Assembly (NCBI RefSeq): GCF_900156785.1 | Contig: NZ_FTOP01000009.1 | Location: forward strand, 62,001-126,000 | From: Belliella pelovolcani | Lineage (GTDB): Bacteria; Bacteroidota; Bacteroidia; Cytophagales; Cyclobacteriaceae | DNA length: 64,000 nt | Direction of reading: 5' to 3' | Part shown: positions 25,340 through 32,768 of the stretch, piece by piece | Position numbering within the stretch: the first letter of the stretch is position 1 | Layout of the letters: the number at the start of each line of letters is the position of its first letter | The notes under the pieces: model-generated | Told to the model about the DNA's origin: nothing | The model's database searches: none | The model's input: only the letters and a program-made list of their open reading frames with translations | Position numbers and translations under genes: made by a program

Positions 25340-26160
25340 AGTTAAAAGAAAAATTAAGCAGCCTTACAGATAAGAAAGTCGGATTATTGGCTACGAATTA
25401 CTATAACTTAGAAACCCTACATGGTGTGCTTGGTGCGGCGCAGCAAACGGGAGATTCAATTATTTTGCAATTGACACAAAGCTCAATTGACTATATGGGG
25501 TTGGATTCTGCTGTTGCATTGGGTAGGGAAGGGCTCAAGCAATTTGGTGTGGAAGGATGGATACATTTAGATCATGGAGGCTCGGTAGAATTAGCTCAAC
25601 GCTGTTTAGATGCTGGCTTTGATTCTGTGATGATAGATGGCTCTGAGTTACCATTTGGGGAGAATGTGAAACTCACTCAAGAAGTAGTCAAAAGGGCAGC
25701 ATCTTATGGTGCGCATGTAGAGGCGGAGCTAGGTTTTGTTGCGAAATTGGGTCAATCTCATGCACATAGTGGATTTACCCAGCCCCATGAAGCTAGACAG
25801 TTTGTAGAGGAGACAGGAGTAGATGCATTGGCCATATCCATTGGTACTGCACATGGGTTTTACAAAGAAGAACCAAAATTACAGATAGATTTACTTCAAT
25901 CGATTGTAGCAGAGGTACAGGATGCCACATTTGTATTGCATGGCAGTTCGGGTGTGCCTGAATCTCAGCTTCGTGCTGCAATTCAAAATGGAATCTGCAA
26001 AGTCAATTTGGCTACGGAGATTAAGAATATCTTTATGAAGACCCTTCAGGATATATTGACCCAAAACGAGGAAATAGATTTAAGAAAAGTATTTCCCAAA
26101 GCTACGAATGCAGTCACTGAGCTGGTCAAAGGAAAGTTAGATATTGTAAACAATAGATAG
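25336..26160 (+). CDS. Class II aldolase, tagatose-1,6-bisphosphate type (GatY/KbaY-like)
   Basis: 274 aa. Zinc-dependent class II aldolase motifs: HLDHGGS, VEAELGFVA, GTAHGFYK, LHGSSGVPE and KVNLATEIK. The short length and GTAHG form fit the GatY/KbaY/AgaY group that splits tagatose-1,6-bisphosphate to DHAP and glyceraldehyde-3-P. Last enzyme of the predicted route. No GatZ/KbaZ-type partner is seen nearby. Confidence 0.88.
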   Translation: MKLKEKLSSLTDKKVGLLATNYYNLETLHGVLGAAQQTGDSIILQLTQSSIDYMGLDSAVALGREGLKQFGVEGWIHLDHGGSVELAQRCLDAGFDSVMIDGSELPFGENVKLTQEVVKRAASYGAHVEAELGFVAKLGQSHAHSGFTQPHEARQFVEETGVDALAISIGTAHGFYKEEPKLQIDLLQSIVAEVQDATFVLHGSSGVPESQLRAAIQNGICKVNLATEIKNIFMKTLQDILTQNEEIDLRKVFPKATNAVTELVKGKLDIVNNR

Positions 26161-26161
26161 T

Positions 26162-27142
26162 ATGAATTTGATCGATGCTCATTGCCATTTAAATACCCGT
26201 TCCAAAGCAAAGATGATACTTGCTTTGGAGCGTGGTGCTTCATTTTTGTCAATCAATACAGATATTCCATTTTTTGACCCTATTGGAGAACAAGAGGCAG
26301 TGGTTTTAGACTTGAAGCGGGATTTTCCAGAACAGGTAAGGTATATGGGGACATTTTCATCAGCAGGTTTTGGAAACAACTCTTGGTTAGCCAACACTAT
26401 TGATCAAATCAAAAAGACCGTAGATAATGGTGCTACTGGGATCAAGATTTGGAAAAATTTCGGAATGGAATTACGAGATAAGTCGGGGCAATTTGTAATG
26501 GTCAGTGACGAAAGGTTGGATCCTGTATTTGACTTTCTTTCTATGAACAAAATTCCATTGATAGCGCATATTGGTGAACCTAGGAATTGTTGGCTTCCAT
26601 TGGAGCAAATGACAGTAGATTCAGATAGAAACTACTTTACCAAACATCCAGAATATCACATGTATTTGCATAAGGAGTTTCCAGATTATTTGGCTCAAAT
26701 AGGAGCAAGAGACCAAGTGCTTGAGAAGCATCCAGATTTAGTATTTATTGGGGCGCATTTTGGGAGTATGGAATGGGATCTTACAGAAGTTGGGAAGCGT
26801 CTTGAACTTTATCCTAATTTCTATGTGGATATGGCAGAGAGAATCTGTCATGTTCAATTGCAAGGGATGGAGCATAGGGAAATGGTACGAGACTTTTTTA
26901 TCAGATATCAAGATCGGATCATTTATGGCTCTGATGTGATCGATTCATTTTTTGATCATGAGGATCAAGCAGCGGCTAGATTTGATGCGTTGTGGTCCTA
27001 TCATTGGCAGTATTTTTCATCAGAAGATATCATGGAAGCTGAGGAGTTTGAGGGAGAGTTTCAAGGTCTAGGACTTCCAACTGAAGTATTAGAAAAGCTA
27101 TTTGTGATTAATGCAGCAAAGATTTACGGATTTAAAAATTAA
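26162..27142 (+). CDS. Amidohydrolase_2-family hydrolase, candidate GalNAc-6-P deacetylase
   Basis: 326 aa TIM-barrel metal hydrolase: HxH at the N terminus (DAHCHLN, His7/His9), KIWKNFG, IAHIGEP, FIGAHFGS and YGSDVID supply the metal ligands. It is not a NagA/AgaA-type sequence. The operon otherwise has every step of GalNAc breakdown except deacetylation, so I infer this protein removes acetate from GalNAc-6-P. A lactonase-like or other sugar hydrolase is the alternative. Starts 1 bp after the aldolase. Confidence 0.75.
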   Translation: MNLIDAHCHLNTRSKAKMILALERGASFLSINTDIPFFDPIGEQEAVVLDLKRDFPEQVRYMGTFSSAGFGNNSWLANTIDQIKKTVDNGATGIKIWKNFGMELRDKSGQFVMVSDERLDPVFDFLSMNKIPLIAHIGEPRNCWLPLEQMTVDSDRNYFTKHPEYHMYLHKEFPDYLAQIGARDQVLEKHPDLVFIGAHFGSMEWDLTEVGKRLELYPNFYVDMAERICHVQLQGMEHREMVRDFFIRYQDRIIYGSDVIDSFFDHEDQAAARFDALWSYHWQYFSSEDIMEAEEFEGEFQGLGLPTEVLEKLFVINAAKIYGFKN

Positions 27143-27159
27143 TAATTAACATAATAACC

Positions 27160-28569
27160 ATGAGCAACAAAAGAAGAGAATTTCTAAAGATTTCGGGTCT
27201 GGCAGGACTTGGCCTATTTGGTACAGGTATGAGTAATTTTAGTTCTGCTGAAGAGATGGAACGTTTACCTGAATTGATTAAGAGGAAAAGAGTTCAACAT
27301 TTTAACATGTCTGGTTTTGCTGCCCCAAAGTTAGATAAGGTAAGAGTTGGCTTTATAGGGTTGGGTATGAGGGGGCCAGGTGCTGTGAGTAGAATGAGTA
27401 AAATAGAAGGGGTAGAGATTGTGGCACTATGTGACCTAATCCCGGAGAAAGTTGATAAAGTCACCAAATCTCTAGAAAAGACAAAGCATAAACCTGCAAA
27501 ATATTCTGGCAACGCTTATGCATGGAAAAAGATGGTGGAAAGAGACGACATTGACCTGATCTATATTGCTACTCCATGGGATTGGCATGTGCCGATGGCT
27601 GTATATGCTATGGAAGCAGGAAAACATGCAGCGGTAGAGGTACCAGCGGCCAAAACCCTTGAAGAGTGCTGGCAACTAGTAGAGACCTCTGAGCGTACTC
27701 AGAAGCATTGCATGATGCTTGAGAACTGTTGTTATGACTTTTTTGAATTGATGACGCTCAATATGGCAAGAGATGGTTTTTTTGGAGATATTCTACATGC
27801 CGAAGGGGCTTATATTCATGATCTTTTGGATCTTAATTTTGCCAAGAATGCCTATGAAGATATGTGGAGACTGAAAGAAAACTACCGAGATGGCAACCTT
27901 TACGCCACACATGGATTAGGGCCTATTGCCCAGTTGATGGATATCAATAGGGGAGATCAGATGGATTACTTGACTTCTTTATCTTCTGCAGATTTCCATA
28001 TGGCGGACAAGGCTAGAGAATTGGCAGAGCAGGATAATTTTTACGCATCATTTGTGGAAAAGCAGTACGGAGGTAATATGAACACAACGATTATCAGGAC
28101 TAAGCGTGGCAAGTCGATGATGGTTCAGCATGACGTGACATCTCCAAGACCGTATTCTAGGCTACATGCCCTGAGTGGAACTAAAGCATTTGCTCAAAAG
28201 TATCCAGTGCAGCGTGTATCTAGTGGTCATGGATGGATCAAGGATGATGAAATGAAAGTTCTTCAGGAAAAATACACGCCAGAAATCGTGAAAAAAGTAG
28301 GTGAATTGGCCAAGACAATTGGAGGTCATGGCGGAATGGATTTTATGATGGAGTGGAGATTGGTAGATTGCCTAAGAAATGGTCTTCCTTTGGATCAGGA
28401 CGTCTATGATGCGGCACTTTGGTCGGCTATTTCACCACTTAGTGAATGGTCGGTAGCTCATAGGTCTAACTCTATTGATGTGCCTGACTTCACTGGTGGC
28501 TCTTGGAAAACCAATAAGCCAGTAGACATCTCTTTAAATGGTGGTGGAACAACAAAAGTAATTGTATAA
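27160..28569 (+). CDS. GH109-like alpha-N-acetylgalactosaminidase (Tat signal)
   Basis: 469 aa. Tat-type leader KRREFLKISGLAGLGLFG. Gfo/Idh/MocA fold with NAD motif VGFIGLGMRGPGAV. The usual EKP motif is replaced by EVPAAKTLEECW, and ATHGLGPIAQLMDINRG, GGHGGMDFMM, PLDQDVYDAALWS and VPDFTGGSWK match GH109 enzymes as I remember the Elizabethkingia A-zyme. These release alpha-GalNAc by an NAD-dependent elimination mechanism. It would supply GalNAc to the pathway upstream in the operon. Confidence 0.9.
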   Translation: MSNKRREFLKISGLAGLGLFGTGMSNFSSAEEMERLPELIKRKRVQHFNMSGFAAPKLDKVRVGFIGLGMRGPGAVSRMSKIEGVEIVALCDLIPEKVDKVTKSLEKTKHKPAKYSGNAYAWKKMVERDDIDLIYIATPWDWHVPMAVYAMEAGKHAAVEVPAAKTLEECWQLVETSERTQKHCMMLENCCYDFFELMTLNMARDGFFGDILHAEGAYIHDLLDLNFAKNAYEDMWRLKENYRDGNLYATHGLGPIAQLMDINRGDQMDYLTSLSSADFHMADKARELAEQDNFYASFVEKQYGGNMNTTIIRTKRGKSMMVQHDVTSPRPYSRLHALSGTKAFAQKYPVQRVSSGHGWIKDDEMKVLQEKYTPEIVKKVGELAKTIGGHGGMDFMMEWRLVDCLRNGLPLDQDVYDAALWSAISPLSEWSVAHRSNSIDVPDFTGGSWKTNKPVDISLNGGGTTKVIV

Positions 28570-28607
28570 ATTTTGCATAGGGATAATTTAGTTTAAAAGT
28601 GTAAAGG

Positions 28608-28634
28608 CACCAGGGGTATCTCTGGTGTTTTTTT
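28608..28634 (+). terminator. Probable terminator after GH109
   Basis: Stem CACCAG/CTGGTG (28608-28613, 28622-28627) followed by seven or more T. Confidence 0.65.
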
Positions 28635-28639
28635 ATTAT

Positions 28640-29175
28640 TGAGTTCGCGACTATAAGGAGGAAGAATGAGGGGAAGGGAAAATGATTAAAGGGAAAGATT
28701 TATCGTAGAACTTGCCCCGATTCTCGCAGTGAGCGCTGAGGGCAAAGGTCCCAGTATCCCTTACTTTGGTATTACTTTGGTGGAGCTTTAATGTTACTTT
28801 GGTATGGCTTTGATAGTTGCATGGCTTAGAGAAAATACCAAAGAATTTAGCATTTGTATTATTTTAAGAATTCATATAAACAGGAGCCTCTTTTTTGTTA
28901 TGGGGTCAGCTTACGGGGTCAGACTATCCCCAGCTTTGATACTACTTTGATACTACTTTGATGTAGCTTTGGTGGTAAGGGATGTGGAGGGAAGATATAG
29001 GATGAAAGTAATAAGGTTAAAGAGGAAAGGAAATCCGGATTCTCGCTAAGATCGGCAAAGGTGCATATGAAAGATGAGAGAGGAATTCCTGCCTGGAGAA
29101 TTGACAGTTTCTTCATTGAGTCATTCGAAGTATAAGCGTGCATCTTCATGCCCCCGTTTTGAATTTGCCTACCGA
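28640..29175. repeat. Gene-poor region with 11-bp tandem arrays and repeat remnants
   Basis: No credible gene. Array 1 (28764-28818) has five 11-bp units starting CTTTGGT/CTTTGAT/CTTTAAT; array 2 (28934-28977) has four (two identical CTTTGATACTA units, then variants). Each array is preceded or followed by a related segment (GATTCTCGC...GGCAAAGG at 28720 and 29037). Between them is a GGGGTCAG repeat followed by TATCCCC (28899-28930), like ends of REP/RAYT-type elements. The whole block lies between two convergent operons. Confidence 0.7.
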
Positions 29176-29180
29176 TAGGA

Positions 29181-29214
29181 AGGGCTAGCATACTTGAGAT
29201 TTTTCAGCTAGCCC
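29181..29214. repeat. Inverted repeat downstream of the minus-strand operon
   Basis: 9-bp arms AGGGCTAGC/GCTAGCCCT with a 16-nt loop. No T run on either side, so terminator function is uncertain. Confidence 0.5.
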
Positions 29215-29282
29215 TATTTAAAATGGGTTGTCGAGTTTTACTTAACAGCCCTTTATGAAAGCAAAGTCAAGTTTTTAAAGTT

Positions 29283-31052
29283 CTAAAAAGCTCCAAATTC
29301 TGCAAGAGCTGCAAACTGATCACTATCATGGGAGTTTAGACCTTCGAATTTTATATACCTTGCTTCAATTTTATTGCTCAATTTGATATTTTGCTGGCTA
29401 GCATTATTGAGGAGTATACCTGAGCTCACCAAGCTCCAATTTTGATTGTCAACGCTGGTATAGATTTTATAATCTTTGATTTTACGCATTCCATTTCTTT
29501 GGAAAAGGATAAAGCTAGTGATTTCAGTGTTAGCTTTCGTGTCAATTACAAAGTAATGAGGGTAGCTTGCACTGGTACCTGTCCATTGGCTATGCCAATA
29601 GGTATTCACATCACCATCAATCACATCTTTTGCACGTCCAGTAGCGCCTTCACCAGAAGTCTCTTCTGAACTGAAAGCAATGATTTCCCAATCAGATTTA
29701 TCCATTTCTTGAATTTGTTCAGGTGCAGTGAGTGCTATTCCTAATGTTTCTAAATGTTCGAAATCAATCACAGGAGTCATATTGTTTGGGCTTCTATGAT
29801 GCATACTGTTGAGTTCGGTGTGTGGGGTGAAAAAACCACAGTTTTGTAAATAAAATTTACCATCGCGACTACCTCCGGCATAATCCATTCTAAAACCAGC
29901 ATTGGCTATCGCATCGCCTGTAAATCTAGCTGTTGTAAGTTCTGTCCAGGTACCATTAGTAGAACGTACCCATTGATTGTCATAAAAAACATGCCTTCCA
30001 ATGTGCCCTGTTCTTGTGTTGAAATTTTCTAGAAAGGAATGTGGTCTTTTGTACCAAGTATCTGTTTTTGGCCTTTTAAATTGAGCTATGATTTGCCATT
30101 CCCCTATCTCAGGTGCAAAAAAGTATCCAGTATAAATGGTATTTCCATTTCCATCAGGTTCTACAGCGTTAAGGAATCTATAGGTAGTGCCAGCTTTCCA
30201 ATTATAGACAAGGTAGCTTTGACCTCCTGAACCTTCATTTCCAAACTCACCTGTATAGACATTTTCACCTTTTTTCAATACTACAATCTTTTCGTCATCA
30301 GGTATATCGTTGGGATTGTCTGTGACAAATGGACTCCATACCGAAAAGAGTACTCTTCTTTCGTTGGTAGAATTAACTTGGATTCCAAAGTAACCTTCTG
30401 CAAATCCATTGGCCATGAAATATGAACCAATTGGGTCTTGCCCTTCAGGGATGGTCATTTCATTATAAAACCATTTGTAATCGCTGTCATCAGGGACCTG
30501 ATATCCTAAATGAACAGAAGGCCCTCGTCTTCCCCAGTAAAAATTATTGTCTTGATTATCTTTTACATAGGAAGGGGAGAGCTCGTTATTATGCTCAATT
30601 TTGATTGTTTTAATTTTTGAGAAGTTACTTCCGCCTTTTGAAATACCTTGGATTTCAATCTTAGTGTATCCAGCTTCCAATTTGAATTCACCAACTTGAA
30701 CTATACCCGTTATGCCTTTTTGAAGGGTTATTTTTTTTGAAGTCTCATTGATTTTGAATTCAATCTCTGAATCATCCTCTTGTGCTTCTATGTCAATATT
30801 GAGTTTTACTTTAGGAGCGCCAGATGATTTGAAAAACACACCAAATACAGTAGCAGGGGAGGACCAAGACTTAATTCCATCTTGAGTTATTTCTGTATTC
30901 TCTTCCCCAGCTAATTGATAAGTGTTTCCACCCAGTGGAATTGTGAAAGCGTCAGCATAAGATGTTTGATCATTATCAATAGGTGTCTCTGGTTCAGCGC
31001 ACCCAATAAAGGATAGTAATCCTAAAATCAATAGTTTTAGCATTTGTTTCAT
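29283..31052 (-). CDS. DUF5077/DUF3472 lipoprotein with C-terminal F5/8-type C domain
   Basis: 589 aa. Lipoprotein signal with lipobox ending SFIGC (Cys18). Residues about 30-155 look like a DUF5077-type carbohydrate-binding-like domain, about 160-430 like DUF3472 (WGRRGPSVHLGYQVP, GYFGIQVNS, RTGHIGRHVFYDNQWV), and about 455-589 like a discoidin/F5-8C domain (DVIDGDVNTYWHSQW, FILFQRNGMRKIKDYKIY). It occupies the surface glycan-binding-protein slot after susCD. Likely binds glycans at the cell surface; enzymatic activity is not excluded. Confidence 0.8.
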   Translation of the reverse strand: MKQMLKLLILGLLSFIGCAEPETPIDNDQTSYADAFTIPLGGNTYQLAGEENTEITQDGIKSWSSPATVFGVFFKSSGAPKVKLNIDIEAQEDDSEIEFKINETSKKITLQKGITGIVQVGEFKLEAGYTKIEIQGISKGGSNFSKIKTIKIEHNNELSPSYVKDNQDNNFYWGRRGPSVHLGYQVPDDSDYKWFYNEMTIPEGQDPIGSYFMANGFAEGYFGIQVNSTNERRVLFSVWSPFVTDNPNDIPDDEKIVVLKKGENVYTGEFGNEGSGGQSYLVYNWKAGTTYRFLNAVEPDGNGNTIYTGYFFAPEIGEWQIIAQFKRPKTDTWYKRPHSFLENFNTRTGHIGRHVFYDNQWVRSTNGTWTELTTARFTGDAIANAGFRMDYAGGSRDGKFYLQNCGFFTPHTELNSMHHRSPNNMTPVIDFEHLETLGIALTAPEQIQEMDKSDWEIIAFSSEETSGEGATGRAKDVIDGDVNTYWHSQWTGTSASYPHYFVIDTKANTEITSFILFQRNGMRKIKDYKIYTSVDNQNWSLVSSGILLNNASQQNIKLSNKIEARYIKFEGLNSHDSDQFAALAEFGAF

Positions 31053-31073
31053 TTGATGGATTATTTAAAGATT

Positions 31074-31108
31074 AAAAAAACAATGCCTGAAGTTATCAGG
31101 CATTGTTT
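31074..31108 (-). terminator. Terminator between susD and the DUF3472 gene
   Basis: 13-bp perfect stem (31078-31090 with 31096-31108) followed on the minus strand by seven T. It sits within the susC-susD-DUF3472 unit and may reduce expression of the third gene. Confidence 0.85.
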
Positions 31109-31118
31109 TGATAATGAG

Positions 31119-32756
31119 TTACCCAGGATTTTGAGTCAATCCTTCATGGACAAGGAGTTGATCTTCTGGTATAAACTCTATGATAGCATTCTCATTGGCA
31201 AGAATAGTTTGTCGTGGGTTGTTTCCAGCCAAATGGGTTCCAGGATATCGTCTATCCATCATTCTGCCATTTCTGAACACATCCATTTTTCTATGCCCTT
31301 CCCAAGAAAGCTCTAGTTGTCTTTCTTCCAATACGACGTCAAGAACTGTTTTGCCACCTAGATTACCCAGGTTGTAAAGACCAGTTTGAGGAATACCTGC
31401 TCTAGTTCTAATCACATTGACGAGTTCTAGCGCTTCTGCATTTTGTCCTTGTTTAGCAAGTGCTTCTGCTTTGTTAAGGTACATTTCTGCTAGCCTCGAT
31501 ACCACAGGAGACCATAAGTGAGCTTGATCTTCCTGTCCAGAACATTTCAAAATGAAGTATTTAGGGAAGTTGTTTCTCAAATCAAGTCTCTTATCGATTA
31601 AGATTTGCTTTTTACCTTCGTCTGTGTCTATATGGTAACTTATACCACCTCTTTCATTAAATTCCTTTTCTACCAATTTTGTGGTTCCACCGTGAGTATA
31701 TACAAAGTCTTCTCCTTGAGGCGTCAATTCAGTCCAACCATAAGTTAGGTTATTTCTTACGAATAAACCCCAAGTCACATTTTGGTCAACAACTACAGGT
31801 TGAATGAATTTATTTCTTTGATCTTCGGGGAACTCTCTAACTAGTTCCAGATATGGCCTAGAGGCATACATTTCTCCCCAACCTGCGCCTTGGACATTAG
31901 CATATAAGGATCCAATGGTAAACCAACCATTTGATTCATAGTCTACATCTTTTACAAATTTGACAGCAAAAATAGTCTCTGAATTACTTTCTGGAGCCAA
32001 TTTAGGATAATCAGCAAGTCTATTTGTCTGTAAAAGCGAGAATCTTCCTGAATTGATCACAAGGTCAGCATATTCAGCTGCCTTTTGATTATCTACTTTG
32101 TACAAGTAGAGTCTCGAAAGCAATGCCCAAGCTGCTTCTTTAGAAGCATATACATTCGTCTTATTTTCAGAGAACAATGAAACAGCTTTCAATAGATCTG
32201 CTTCAACTTGATCGTATACATCTCCTACAGAAGATCTTATTGGATGGTTGAGTGGCTCGGCATCTAGTTTAAGCGGAACACCAGGGTTATTAACACCTTG
32301 GTTGTAAGGCTTGCCAAAAATGTTAACAAGACTGAAGTGCATCAAGGCTCTGATGTAGTAGTTTTCTGCTAAAATTTGGTTGTTGCTTGGAGAGCTTCCT
32401 TCAGGAACATTTCCAATCACTTGATTGGTAGCTACTACAATTTGGTAACTACTTCTCCAGAACCCTGCTGTTCTACTTGAATTCGGAATTCGGTTGAAAT
32501 TGTAAGAGAAGAATAAAGGGTCAGAAGTAGTACCACTTAAAGCGACATTATCACCAGGATATTCAAATAGTCTATGCCAATTTTCAGTCCAAGCACGCAT
32601 TCTGCTATATGTTCCAAGTGTCACATTGAAAGCACTTGTTTCGGAATTTGCTAAATCCTCTGATGTAATAGAATCAAAAGGAGTCCTGTCTATATCACAG
32701 GAGTAGAATGTCAAAACTCCCAATGATAGCGTAAATATGAATATTAGTTTTTTCAT
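31119..32756 (-). CDS. SusD/RagB-family glycan-binding lipoprotein
   Basis: 545 aa. Lipobox ends FYSC (Cys20). SusD features: N-terminal DIDRTPFDSI, tetratricopeptide-like middle (AWALLSRLYLYK), and C-terminal VVLEERQLELSWEGHRKMD. It lids the SusC transporter and captures glycan at the cell surface. Starts 12 bp after susC. The ligand is not known; context suggests an amino-sugar-containing glycan. Confidence 0.93.
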   Translation of the reverse strand: MKKLIFIFTLSLGVLTFYSCDIDRTPFDSITSEDLANSETSAFNVTLGTYSRMRAWTENWHRLFEYPGDNVALSGTTSDPLFFSYNFNRIPNSSRTAGFWRSSYQIVVATNQVIGNVPEGSSPSNNQILAENYYIRALMHFSLVNIFGKPYNQGVNNPGVPLKLDAEPLNHPIRSSVGDVYDQVEADLLKAVSLFSENKTNVYASKEAAWALLSRLYLYKVDNQKAAEYADLVINSGRFSLLQTNRLADYPKLAPESNSETIFAVKFVKDVDYESNGWFTIGSLYANVQGAGWGEMYASRPYLELVREFPEDQRNKFIQPVVVDQNVTWGLFVRNNLTYGWTELTPQGEDFVYTHGGTTKLVEKEFNERGGISYHIDTDEGKKQILIDKRLDLRNNFPKYFILKCSGQEDQAHLWSPVVSRLAEMYLNKAEALAKQGQNAEALELVNVIRTRAGIPQTGLYNLGNLGGKTVLDVVLEERQLELSWEGHRKMDVFRNGRMMDRRYPGTHLAGNNPRQTILANENAIIEFIPEDQLLVHEGLTQNPG

Positions 32757-32768
32757 GATAGAGTCAAG

